DNA of 14,584 nucleotides, from the NCBI GenBank assembly GCA_028291305.1, contig JAQGII010000450.1:1-14584 (forward strand). The letters run 5' to 3'. The stretch's first letter is position 1; the number at the start of each line of letters is the position of its first letter. The DNA is from Caulobacteraceae bacterium. GTDB taxonomy: Bacteria > Pseudomonadota > Alphaproteobacteria > Caulobacterales > Caulobacteraceae. The notes under the pieces were generated by a model. It did no database searches and had not been told where the DNA came from. It saw only the letters and a program-made list of their open reading frames with translations. The position numbers and the translations under genes were made by a program. Positions 6,646-14,584 of this stretch are shown piece after piece.

Positions 6646-8634
6646 ATGTCGACAACCAGGGCCGTCGAAGCTGAAGAAGCGATGTTGACAGCCGAGCTGA
6701 TGGGCTTGGCCGGCCTCAGCAGCTGGCGGCTCGACAGGCACGGCGTGGTGGCTTCGGCCCGGCTGCGCGCGATGCTGGGCGTGTCGCAGGACCAGGTCCT
6801 GGACCGCGAGGCCTTCAGGGCCTTCCTGCATCCCGACGACTACGACCGCGTGCGCGCCTGCAACGAGCGACTGCTCAGCGAGGGCGGCTCGGCCAACGTC
6901 GACCTGCGCATCCGCGACGGAGACGGCTGGCGCCGGGTGCGCACCACCCTGCTGGCCAAGCGCAACGCCGACGGCGAGTGGGTGATCTACGGCGTCGGCC
7001 AGGACCTCACCGAACTGACCGATGCGCATGACGCCGCGCTAAGGGCCGAACAGCAGGTGCGCGGGCTGATGGAGGACGCCCGGGTAGCGGGCCGGCGGCT
7101 GAAGCTGGCGCTCGGCGTGGCCCAGGCGGGCGTGTTCGAGATCGACCACGAGGCCGGCAGTTTCTGGTGCTCGCCGGAGTTCGTGCTGCTGGTGGGCCGG
7201 CGGATGACCTACGCCGAAGCCAGGATGACGATCTGGCCGTTCATTCATCCCGAGGATGAGCCCAAGATCCTCGCGGCGTTGAAATCCTGGCAGGACGGGA
7301 CGTCGATCAGCCAGCCGCTGGAGCTGCGCGTGGTGCGGCCCGACGGCTCGGTCCGCTGGGTGCGCGTCTACTACGAGCTGCGGCATGACGCGTCCGGCAA
7401 GATCAAGCACAACGTGGGGCTGATCCTGGATATCGACGAGCGCAAGCGCCAGATGCTGGCCCTGGCCGACGCCGAGCGCGCCGCCCTGGCTGCCACGGAG
7501 GCCAAGTCGCGCTTCCTGGCCTCGATGAGCCATGAGATCCGCACCCCGATGAACGGCGTGCTGGGCGTGCTGCACCTGTTGCGCGCCGAGCCTCTGTCCG
7601 GCGGCGGGCGTGACCTGCTGGACGAAGCGCTGCAGTGCGGCCACATGCTCTCGGAGCTGATCAACGACCTGCTCGACCTGTCCAAGATCGAAGCCGACCG
7701 GATGCAGCTGTCCCCCGCCCCGACCGACCCGGCGGCGACCCTGCGCGGGGTGGCCAACATGCTGCGGCCCGAGGCCGAGGCCAAGGGCCTGGTCATCGAT
7801 ATCGAGGGCGACCTCGATTGCGGCTGGTCGCTGGTCGATCCGGTCCGGCTGCGCCAGGCGCTGTTCAACCTGCTGGGCAACGCGGTCAAGTTCACCCCGC
7901 AGGGCCGGATCGTCGCCCGCCTGTCGGTCCACGGCCAGGGCGAGGCCCGCCGCCTGCGCTACGAGATCGAGGACACCGGCCTCGGCATCCCGGCCGAGGC
8001 CCAGTCGCGCCTGTTCGAGCGGTTCCAGCAGGCCGACAACTCCACCACCCGCCGGTTCGGCGGCACCGGCCTGGGCCTGGCCATCACCCGCCACCTGGTC
8101 CATCTGATGGACGGGGAGATCGGCTTCACCAGCGCCGTGGGCCAGGGCTCGACCTTCTGGTTCGAGATCGCCGCCCGCAGCGCGCCCATGGCCAGCGCCC
8201 TGCGGGCCCGCGCCCCCGACGGGCTGCACGGCCTGCGCGTGCTGGTGGTCGAGGACAACGGCACCAACCGCCTGATCGCGCGCAAGATCCTCGAGACCAT
8301 GGGCGCCGAGGTCGAGACGGCCGAGGACGGCGCGGCCGGGGTGGAAGCCGCGCAGCGCCTGGCGCCCGACCTGATCCTGATGGACGTGCAGATGCCCGGC
8401 ATGGACGGCATGGAAGCCACCCGCCGCATCCGCGGCCTGCGCGGCGCCCTGTCGCGGACGCCGATCATCGCCCTGACCGCCAATGTGCTGGAGCACCAGC
8501 GGCAGGCCTATATGGAATGCGGCATGGACGGGGTGGTCGGCAAACCGATTTCGCCCACCACCCTGCTCTCGGAAATGCTGAGGTTGGTCGAGGCCGCGGC
8601 GCCGCTGTCCGCCGCCCTGCCCCGAGCCGGCTAA
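6646..8634 (+). CDS. Soluble PAS-PAS hybrid histidine kinase with C-terminal receiver
   Basis: This 662-residue protein has clear domain order. Two PAS domains come first (about 20-125 and 150-268, each with an HPDD or HPED motif), then a short coiled linker (270-290). HisKA follows, with phospho-acceptor His296 in MSHEIRTPMNG. The HATPase domain has an N box around Asn412 (NAVKFT), DTGLGIP (443-449) and GGTGLGLAI (472-480). The receiver domain spans about 530-648, with Glu536/Asp537, phospho-acceptor Asp580 (LMDVQMPG), Thr611 and Lys633. No membrane segment is seen, so it senses a cytoplasmic cue, possibly redox, light or a ligand through PAS. There is no Hpt domain, so phosphate would pass to a separate protein. 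The start is ATG 6646, preceded by GTGGGGA at 6634-6640. A receiver-only protein is encoded 170 bp downstream. Confidence 0.92.
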   Translation: MSTTRAVEAEEAMLTAELMGLAGLSSWRLDRHGVVASARLRAMLGVSQDQVLDREAFRAFLHPDDYDRVRACNERLLSEGGSANVDLRIRDGDGWRRVRTTLLAKRNADGEWVIYGVGQDLTELTDAHDAALRAEQQVRGLMEDARVAGRRLKLALGVAQAGVFEIDHEAGSFWCSPEFVLLVGRRMTYAEARMTIWPFIHPEDEPKILAALKSWQDGTSISQPLELRVVRPDGSVRWVRVYYELRHDASGKIKHNVGLILDIDERKRQMLALADAERAALAATEAKSRFLASMSHEIRTPMNGVLGVLHLLRAEPLSGGGRDLLDEALQCGHMLSELINDLLDLSKIEADRMQLSPAPTDPAATLRGVANMLRPEAEAKGLVIDIEGDLDCGWSLVDPVRLRQALFNLLGNAVKFTPQGRIVARLSVHGQGEARRLRYEIEDTGLGIPAEAQSRLFERFQQADNSTTRRFGGTGLGLAITRHLVHLMDGEIGFTSAVGQGSTFWFEIAARSAPMASALRARAPDGLHGLRVLVVEDNGTNRLIARKILETMGAEVETAEDGAAGVEAAQRLAPDLILMDVQMPGMDGMEATRRIRGLRGALSRTPIIALTANVLEHQRQAYMECGMDGVVGKPISPTTLLSEMLRLVEAAAPLSAALPRAG

Positions 8635-8697
8635 CGCCGTCGATAGAAACCGGGCAATCGCAATCATGCATTGCCTCGCTGGCCCCCAGGGACGAAC

Positions 8698-8728
8698 TTG
8701 CTCGCGGAAGAGTCGGCTAGGCTACATT
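8698..8728 (+). promoter_or_regulatory. Possible promoter for the receiver-domain gene
   Basis: GCTACATT at 8721-8728 resembles the Caulobacter housekeeping -10 (GCTANAWC), and TTGCTCG at 8698-8704 is a weak match to its -35 (TTGACGS). The spacing is somewhat longer than usual. It lies 76 bp before the receiver-protein start, in the 170-bp gap after the kinase. The gap is long enough to allow separate expression of the two genes. Confidence 0.25.
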
Positions 8729-8804
8729 GGCGGCCCTCAGGACCTGCTAGCCCTGCCAAGCTGGCGTCCAAGGGTTTGGGGGTTGTGCCAGTTCGGAGCG
8801 CTTG

Positions 8805-9215
8805 ATGTCGAAGGAAGAAAGCCCGCTGGTCGGCGATGAGCAACCGGGTCCCGCCCGGCGCGCCATCCTGGTGGTCGAGGACGAGGCGCTGGTGCGGATG
8901 CTGGTGGTCCAGACGCTGGAAGAGGCCGGCTACGACGTGCACGAAGCGGCCGAGGCCCGCGCGGCCATGACGGTGCTGCAATCCGACGGCGTCATCGACC
9001 TGATGGTCACCGATCTCGGCCTGCCGGGGGTGAACGGCAAGCAGCTGGCCGAACAGGCGCGGGGCCACAAGCCGGAGCTGAAGATCCTGTTCATGACCGG
9101 CTATGCCGACAGCACGCTGGTCGACGGAGCGCTGCCGGCCGGCATCGACCTGATCACCAAGCCCTTCGATCTCGACGACCTGGCCGCCAAGGCCGGCGCG
9201 CTGCTGGCGCTGTAG
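8805..9215 (+). CDS. Single-domain response regulator (CheY-like receiver)
   Basis: This 136-residue protein consists of one receiver domain after a 19-residue acidic N-terminal tail. Key residues are present: acidic pair Glu25/Asp26 (VVEDE), phospho-acceptor Asp70 (VTDLGLPG), Thr98 (FMTGYAD) and Lys119 (ITKPFD). There is no DNA-binding or enzymatic output domain. It therefore works by protein contact or as a phosphate relay or sink, as is common for stand-alone receivers in alphaproteobacteria. The MTGYAD and KPF motifs are of the type also seen in CpdR and in kinase-attached receivers, but the rest does not let me call it CpdR. The start is ATG 8805, with GGAG 6 nt upstream (8795-8798). It is the natural partner candidate for the hybrid kinase upstream, although this pairing is inference. 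Confidence 0.88.
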   Translation: MSKEESPLVGDEQPGPARRAILVVEDEALVRMLVVQTLEEAGYDVHEAAEARAAMTVLQSDGVIDLMVTDLGLPGVNGKQLAEQARGHKPELKILFMTGYADSTLVDGALPAGIDLITKPFDLDDLAAKAGALLAL

Positions 9216-9228
9216 GCGCCGGCGGCGC
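9216..9228. terminator. Short GC hairpin between convergent genes
   Basis: GCGCC (9216-9220) and GGCGC (9224-9228) form a 5-bp stem with a GGC loop, immediately after the receiver gene stop and before the tail of the convergent hydrolase gene. It lacks a T-run on either strand, so termination here would be weak or factor-assisted. Confidence 0.25.
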
Positions 9229-9233
9229 GGACG

Positions 9234-9830
9234 CTATCGCAGATGGTCCGCCATCAGCGGCGCGATCTCTGCGGCATGGGTTTGGACAAAGTCATGCCCG
9301 CCGCCAGCGACGACGCGAAGCACCGCGTCTGGCAGCAGGTCCTGGAGGCGTTTGCCAACCGACAAGGGGCTCACCGAGTCCCGGTCGCCCCATAGCAGCA
9401 GCGTTGGAGCGCTTATGGACGGTAGCCGGGCAGACAGGTCTTCACGCACTTCCGTTATCCAAGTGGCCGCATTCGGAAATTCCGACCGATAGGTCGTGCG
9501 CCAGTCTGCTCCGCCCAGATCGTCCACCGGCAGCCCGCCAGAGGTTCCTGTCAGCACCAACCGACGCACCCGGTCAGGGGCGGCGAGCGCCGCCTTGATC
9601 GCGATGAGCCCGCCCATGGATTGGGCTATCAGATCGACGGGTTCAACCATCTGCTCGACGACCATCGCAACTACGTCATCCAGGCCGCGCACGTCCGGAC
9701 GGTGCGGTTCATCGCCGATGCCAGGCCAGGCGAAGAAATAACGCTCACGACCTGGAAGCAGCCCAGTGGCTGCCGGACGCCAAAAGTCAGCGCTTGCGCC
9801 GGCGCCGGGAAGGAAAAGCAGCTTCGCCAT
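9234..9830 (-). CDS. Alpha/beta hydrolase
   Basis: This 198-residue compact alpha/beta-hydrolase has a first strand and oxyanion segment LLFLPGAGASADFW at residues 4-17. The nucleophile elbow AQSMGG has Ser71, with Ala instead of the first Gly of GxSxG, a common variant. The acid is Asp151 (WGDRDSVSP; Asp149 is the alternative) and the catalytic His is His179 (GGGHDF). The substrate (ester, lactone or similar) is unknown. The start is ATG 9830 because the fold begins there, though its ribosome-binding site is poor. A GTG at 9953 with GAGG 7 nt upstream would give 239 residues whose extra part resembles no domain I know. By eye the DNA is less GC-rich and uses more A/T-ending codons than its neighbours, and it abuts a gene remnant. 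Acquisition by transfer is therefore plausible. Confidence 0.8.
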   Translation of the reverse strand: MAKLLFLPGAGASADFWRPAATGLLPGRERYFFAWPGIGDEPHRPDVRGLDDVVAMVVEQMVEPVDLIAQSMGGLIAIKAALAAPDRVRRLVLTGTSGGLPVDDLGGADWRTTYRSEFPNAATWITEVREDLSARLPSISAPTLLLWGDRDSVSPLSVGKRLQDLLPDAVLRVVAGGGHDFVQTHAAEIAPLMADHLR

Positions 9831-9943
9831 AGCCGAATGTCGCAACCATCCCCCATGTCCGCAATGGATGATGGAGAGCCGGCCCGCTGTGCGTCGGGAA
9901 GTCCGGACAAGCTCGGCCACCCGGGCGGGTGAAAGTTCAAATC

Positions 9944-10042
9944 GCCCGTCCACAAGGCGGCCTCGACAAGACCGATCCCCGCCAGGATCCAGGCATGGCG
10001 CATGGGCCGGTCGGGCGCCAGGCGGGCGGTGGCGTAGCCGCC
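9944..10042 (-). pseudogene. Possible remnant of a small membrane-protein gene
   Basis: Reading leftward, the frame gives GGYATARLAPDRPMRHAW followed by ILAGIGLVEAALWTG. This strongly resembles the internal segment of a family of small hypothetical membrane proteins with a GGxxAARLAP-RPMRHA motif leading into a hydrophobic helix. Only about 33 codons are left. There is no room for the N-terminus, because the recR stop is 28 bp upstream, and the frame then runs into unrelated sequence before the alpha/beta hydrolase. I infer a truncated gene, possibly broken when the hydrolase segment arrived. The family resemblance is from memory; the fragment could also be a chance reading. Confidence 0.35.
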
Positions 10043-10070
10043 GGCGCGCCGGGATGAGCGGGGTCTCGTT

Positions 10071-10673
10071 TCAGGCCGGCCGTCGCGCCCGCAGCGCGGT
10101 GGCGATGGTGCCGTCGTCCAGCCAGTCCAGTTCGCCGCCCACCGGCACGCCCCGCGCCAGGCTGGTGACCTGGACCCCCAGCCCCGCCAGGTGTTCGGCC
10201 AGGTAATGCGCCGTGGTCTGGCCGTCGACCGTGGCCGGCAGCGCCAGGATCACCTCGCGCACCTGGCCGTCGGCGGACCGCGCCAGCAATTCGTTGATGC
10301 GCAGGGCCTCGGGGCCGACCCCGTCCAGGGCCGACAGCAGCCCGCCCAGCACATGATAGCGGCCGCGGAAGGCCCCGCCCCGCTCCAGCGCCCACAGGCC
10401 GCCGACCTCCTCGACCACGCACAGCAGGGCCGGATCGCGCGTTCGGTCGGCGCAGATGGAGCAGGGGTCGGCGGTGTCCAACGCGCCGCAGGACGAGCAG
10501 GCGCGCACCTTGGCGCCGGCGTCGGCCATGGCCTGGGTCAGGGGGGTGAGCAGCTGGTCCTTGCGCTTGAGCAGGGCCAGGGCGGCGCGGCGCGCGGAGC
10601 GGGGGCCCAGGCCCGGCAGCTTGCCTAGCAGGGCGATCAGGCGTTCGATCTCGGGTCCGGCGGACGCGGCCAC
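10071..10673 (-). CDS. recR: Recombination mediator protein RecR
   Basis: This 200-residue protein matches RecR in full length (201 in E. coli). It has an N-terminal helix-hairpin-helix ([17 protein letters not shown], about 16-32) and a zinc finger with Cys59, Cys62, Cys71 and Cys74 (CSSC and CSIC). A Toprim domain follows (LCVVEE near 84-89, [33 protein letters not shown]), and then the C-terminal [17 protein letters not shown]. It forms a DNA clamp with RecO that loads RecA on gapped DNA. The start is GTG 10673, with GCAGG 5 nt upstream; no ATG is available before residue 49. It lies 14 bp downstream of ybaB in the usual ybaB-recR order, and the two are very likely co-transcribed. Confidence 0.95.
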   Translation of the reverse strand: MAASAGPEIERLIALLGKLPGLGPRSARRAALALLKRKDQLLTPLTQAMADAGAKVRACSSCGALDTADPCSICADRTRDPALLCVVEEVGGLWALERGGAFRGRYHVLGGLLSALDGVGPEALRINELLARSADGQVREVILALPATVDGQTTAHYLAEHLAGLGVQVTSLARGVPVGGELDWLDDGTIATALRARRPA

Positions 10674-10687
10674 TTAGACCTGCATCT

Positions 10688-11017
10688 TCAAAACTTCAGG
10701 CCGGGAAAGCCGCCGCCCATGCCCGCCAGGGGCCCGGCGACGTCCTTCATCATCTCGGCCGAGGCGGCGTCCAGCTTGCGCTTGGCGTCGGCGTGGGCGG
10801 CCACGATCAGGTCGGCGACCAGTTCGCCGTCGCCCGGCTGCATCAGGCTCTCGTCCAGCACCACCGACTTCAGGTCGTTGGAGCCGCTCAGGGTCACCTT
10901 GACCAGGTCGTTGCCGGCCGAGCCCTCGATCAGGGTCTGGGCCAGCCTGGCCTGGGCCTCCTGCAGCTTCTGCTGCATGACCTGGGCCTGCTTCATCAGA
11001 TTGCCGAGGTCTTTCAT
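10688..11017 (-). CDS. ybaB: YbaB/EbfC family nucleoid-associated protein
   Basis: This 109-residue protein is the same length as E. coli YbaB. It begins MKDLGNLMKQAQVMQQKLQEAQ, the Met/Gln-rich N-terminal helix of the family. The central segment VKVTLSGSNDLKSVVLDESL and the helical region DLIVAAHADAKRKLDAASAEMM follow, and the protein ends in a Gly-rich tail (GMGGGFPGLKF). The family forms tweezer-like dimers that bind DNA. The start is ATG 11017, with AAAGG about 8 nt upstream; longer in-frame readings into the ferredoxin gene give low-complexity shadow sequence. It is followed 14 bp later by recR, as in most bacteria. The gene before it is a ferredoxin, 17 bp away, not dnaX as is usual. 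Confidence 0.95.
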   Translation of the reverse strand: MKDLGNLMKQAQVMQQKLQEAQARLAQTLIEGSAGNDLVKVTLSGSNDLKSVVLDESLMQPGDGELVADLIVAAHADAKRKLDAASAEMMKDVAGPLAGMGGGFPGLKF

Positions 11018-11034
11018 GGCGACGGCCTTTCGCT

Positions 11035-12604
<1,570 letters not shown>

Positions 12605-12630
12605 CAGCCCCCCGGCAACATTTTGCTCCG

Positions 12631-12659
12631 AAGCCTCCCCGCTGGAGCGGTGGAAGCTT
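12631..12659 (-). terminator. Stem-loop between sdhB and the ferredoxin reductase
   Basis: AAGCCTCC-CCGC (12631-12642) pairs with GCGG-T-GGAAGCTT (12647-12659) around a TGGA loop. This gives 12 bp with one bulged base and one wobble. It starts 4 bp after the sdhB stop. On the transcribed (minus) strand no U-run follows, so it may act as a partial terminator or as a 3' stabiliser of the sdh transcript rather than a full terminator. Confidence 0.45.
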
Positions 12660-12663
12660 GGAG

Positions 12664-13446
12664 TCAGACCACGCGTTCGACCATCATCTTCTTGATTTCG
12701 GCGATGGCCTTGGCCGGGTTCAGCCCCTTGGGGCAGACCTGGGCGCAGTTCATGATGGTGTGGCAGCGGTAGAGCTTGAACGGGTCTTCCAGGTCGTCCA
12801 GCCGAGGGCCGGTGTCCTCGTCGCGGCTGTCGATCAGCCAGCGGTAGGCGTGCAGCAGGGCCGCCGGGCCCAGGTATTTCTCGCCGTTCCACCAGTAGCT
12901 GGGGCAGGAGGTCGAGCAGCAGGCGCACAGGATGCATTCATACAGGCCGTCCAGCTTGGCGCGGTCTTCCTCCGACTGCAGCCATTCGCTCTGCGGCGTC
13001 GGCGTGGTGGTGTGCAGCCAGGGCTCGATCGAGGCGTACTGGGCGTAGAAGATCGACAGGTCGGGCACCAGGTCGCGCACCACCGGCATGTGCGGCAGGG
13101 GCGAGATCTGCACGTCCTTGCCGGGCACTTCCTCCCAGCCGTGGGTGCAGGCCAGGGTGTTGCGGCCGCCGATGTTCATGGCGCAGGAGCCGCACACGCC
13201 TTCGCGGCACGAACGGCGGAAGGCCAGGGTCGGGTCCATGGTGTTCTTGATGTGGATGATGGCGTCCAGCACCATCGGCCCGCACTGGTCCACCGCCACG
13301 TCGTAGGTGTCCCACCGCGGGTTCTCGCCGGTCGACGGATCGTAGCGGTAGATCTTGAAGGTCTTCACCTTCTTGGCGTCGGCCGGCGCCTTGAAGTGAC
13401 GCCCCTTGCCGATGCGGGAGTTCTTGGGGAGAGCCAGTTCGACCAT
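12664..13446 (-). CDS. sdhB: Succinate dehydrogenase iron-sulfur subunit
   Basis: This 260-residue SdhB carries all three clusters. The [2Fe-2S] cluster is on Cys80, Cys85, Cys88 and Cys100. The [4Fe-4S] cluster is on Cys171, Cys174, Cys177 and Cys238, and the [3Fe-4S] cluster on Cys181, Cys228 and Cys234. The motif CPSYWW after Cys181 includes the Trp near the quinone site. It passes electrons from SdhA flavin to ubiquinone on the cytoplasmic face of the inner membrane. The N-terminal extension of about 25 residues ([21 protein letters not shown]) is usual for alphaproteobacteria. The ATG lies 1 nt after the sdhA stop, so translation is coupled. The membrane anchors sdhCD are not visible and probably lie upstream of sdhA, outside the window. 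Confidence 0.97.
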   Translation of the reverse strand: MVELALPKNSRIGKGRHFKAPADAKKVKTFKIYRYDPSTGENPRWDTYDVAVDQCGPMVLDAIIHIKNTMDPTLAFRRSCREGVCGSCAMNIGGRNTLACTHGWEEVPGKDVQISPLPHMPVVRDLVPDLSIFYAQYASIEPWLHTTTPTPQSEWLQSEEDRAKLDGLYECILCACCSTSCPSYWWNGEKYLGPAALLHAYRWLIDSRDEDTGPRLDDLEDPFKLYRCHTIMNCAQVCPKGLNPAKAIAEIKKMMVERVV

Positions 13447-13447
13447 A

Positions 13448-14584
13448 TCAGTACACCCGCGCCTTGGGCTTAATGTATTCGATCTCGTCGGTCATGGTGT
13501 AGGTGTGCACCGGCCGGTAATCGATCTTGACCTTGCCGGTGACGTCGTCGAACCAGGTCAGGGTGTGCTTCATCCAGGTCCCGTCGTCACGGTTGGGGAA
13601 GTCCTCGCGGGCGTGGGCACCGCGGCTTTCCTCGCGGTTCAGGGCGCCGTTGACCGTGACCACCGCCTGGCCCACCAGGTTGTCGAGCTCCAGCGTCTCC
13701 ATCAGGTCCGAATTCCACACCATCGTGCGGTCGGTGACGTGGATGTCCGGCATCCGCTCGTGGATCGCCTGCAGCTTGGCCACGCCGTCCTTCAGGGTCT
13801 CGCCGGTGCGGAACACCGCCGCGTCGCTCTGCATCGCCTTCTGCATGTCCAGGCGCAGGGCTGCGGTGCTGGTGCCGCCCGCGGCGTTGCGGAACTTGTC
13901 GAACCGCGCCAGATGGCCGTCGGTCATCTGCGGCTTGAAGTCGGGCTGGCGTTCGCCCGGCTTGATGATCTCGGCGCAGCGCAGGCCGGCCGAGCGGCCG
14001 AACACCACCAGGTCGGTCAGGGAGTTGGAGCCCAGGCGGTTGGCGCCGTGCACCGACACGCAGGCCGCCTCGCCCACCGCCATCAGGCCGGGCACCACCT
14101 TGTCGGGATCGTCGCCCAGGCGGGTGACGACCTCGGAGTTAAAGTTCGTGGGGATGCCGCCCATGTTGTAGTGCACCGTCGGCAGGACCGGGATCGGCTC
14201 CTTGGTCACGTCGACGTTGGCGAAGATGCGGGCGCTCTCGGTGATGCCGGGCAGGCGCTCGTGGATGATCTTCGGGTCCAGGTGGTCCAGGTGCAGATAG
14301 ATGTGGTCCTTGTTCGGGCCCACGCCGCGGCCTTCGCGAATCTCGATGGTCATCGAGCGGGACACCACGTCGCGGCTGGCCAAGTCCTTGGCCGAGGGCG
14401 CGTAGCGCTCCATGAACCGCTCGCCCTGCGAGTTGGTCAGATAGCCGCCCTCGCCGCGCACGCCTTCGGTGATCAGCACGCCGGCGCCATAGATGCCGGT
14501 CGGGTGGAACTGCACGAACTCCATGTCCTGCAGCGGCAGGCCGGCGCGCAGCACCATGGCGTTGCCGTCGCCGGTGCAGGTGTG
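13448..14584 (-). CDS. sdhA: Succinate dehydrogenase flavoprotein subunit, C-terminal part (partial)
   Basis: The frame is open to the right edge, so the first part of the gene (FAD-binding N-terminus) is outside. The visible 378 residues begin [18 protein letters not shown], continuous with the coding frame, so the ATG at 14557 is internal. Active-site landmarks are VQFHPTG (the HPTG His), [16 protein letters not shown] (catalytic Arg), VHYNMGG and [18 protein letters not shown] (substrate Arg). The C-terminal helical domain ends with the SdhA-typical HTLTWFDD...[15 protein letters not shown]...KPKARVY. It oxidises succinate to fumarate. The order sdhA-sdhB with a 1-nt gap is standard. No frameshift or missing key residue is seen. 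Confidence 0.97.
   Translation of the reverse strand, partial: HTCTGDGNAMVLRAGLPLQDMEFVQFHPTGIYGAGVLITEGVRGEGGYLTNSQGERFMERYAPSAKDLASRDVVSRSMTIEIREGRGVGPNKDHIYLHLDHLDPKIIHERLPGITESARIFANVDVTKEPIPVLPTVHYNMGGIPTNFNSEVVTRLGDDPDKVVPGLMAVGEAACVSVHGANRLGSNSLTDLVVFGRSAGLRCAEIIKPGERQPDFKPQMTDGHLARFDKFRNAAGGTSTAALRLDMQKAMQSDAAVFRTGETLKDGVAKLQAIHERMPDIHVTDRTMVWNSDLMETLELDNLVGQAVVTVNGALNREESRGAHAREDFPNRDDGTWMKHTLTWFDDVTGKVKIDYRPVHTYTMTDEIEYIKPKARVY

Noticed and set aside
7039..8667. Long minus-strand open frame (over 500 codons) opposite the hybrid kinase
   Set aside because: The plus strand encodes all kinase and receiver motifs. The minus frame has no domain and shadow-like composition.
12605..12937. 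N-terminal extension of the ferredoxin reductase into sdhB
   Set aside because: The family begins just before the GxGxxG motif, a strong purine run precedes ATG 12604, and the extension is antisense-like shadow of sdhB codons in another frame.

Overview
The window is about 14.6 kb of very GC-rich chromosomal DNA. It is most likely from an alphaproteobacterium of the Caulobacterales (Caulobacter or Phenylobacterium type). The reasons are the codon bias, the alphaproteobacterial style of SdhA, SdhB, ferredoxin, YbaB and RecR, and a perfect CtrA-type operator (TTAA-N7-TTAA) abutting a GANTC (CcrM) methylation site. I see no rRNA, tRNA, CRISPR array, insertion sequence, phage gene or obvious defence system. 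Most of the window is ordinary core and accessory chromosome.

Layout, left to right. (1) Positions 1-327, minus strand: the N-terminus of a membrane-anchored sensor protein, cut by the window edge. (2) Positions 328-631: an AT-richer regulatory gap with CtrA-like boxes, then a small all-helical conserved-type protein (632-964) and a multi-pass membrane protein (1029-1517). The ribosome-binding site of the membrane protein lies inside a strong hairpin. (3) Positions 1522-2085, minus strand: a NudK-like Nudix hydrolase. (4) Positions 2202-5816, plus strand: an aldose 1-epimerase-like protein, D-galactonate dehydratase (dgoD) and a two-HKD phospholipase D/cardiolipin synthase-like protein whose start overlaps the dgoD stop. 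(5) Positions 5787-6521, minus strand: an endonuclease/exonuclease/phosphatase (EEP) family protein whose 3' end overlaps the phospholipase D gene tail-to-tail. (6) Positions 6646-9215, plus strand: a soluble PAS-PAS hybrid histidine kinase followed by a stand-alone receiver-domain protein.

(7) Positions 9234-14584, all minus strand, read right to left: sdhA (5' end outside the window), sdhB, a ferredoxin reductase, a [2Fe-2S] ferredoxin, ybaB and recR. A short remnant of a membrane-protein gene follows, and then an alpha/beta hydrolase that is visibly less GC-rich than its neighbours. The sdhA to recR genes are closely spaced (1, 59, 25, 17 and 14 bp) and could be co-transcribed.

Functionally, the epimerase and galactonate dehydratase fit galactose oxidation by the De Ley-Doudoroff route. 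SdhAB belongs to the TCA cycle and respiratory chain. The reductase-ferredoxin pair is a complete NAD(P)H-to-[2Fe-2S] electron-transfer module whose terminal acceptor is not in the window. YbaB and RecR act in nucleoid and DNA-repair functions. The kinase and receiver protein could form a phosphorelay. I did not find a convincing new multi-gene system. The points most worth a second look are the CtrA/GANTC regulatory region, the hairpin covering a start site, the gene remnant next to the atypical hydrolase, and the unusual gene pairings.
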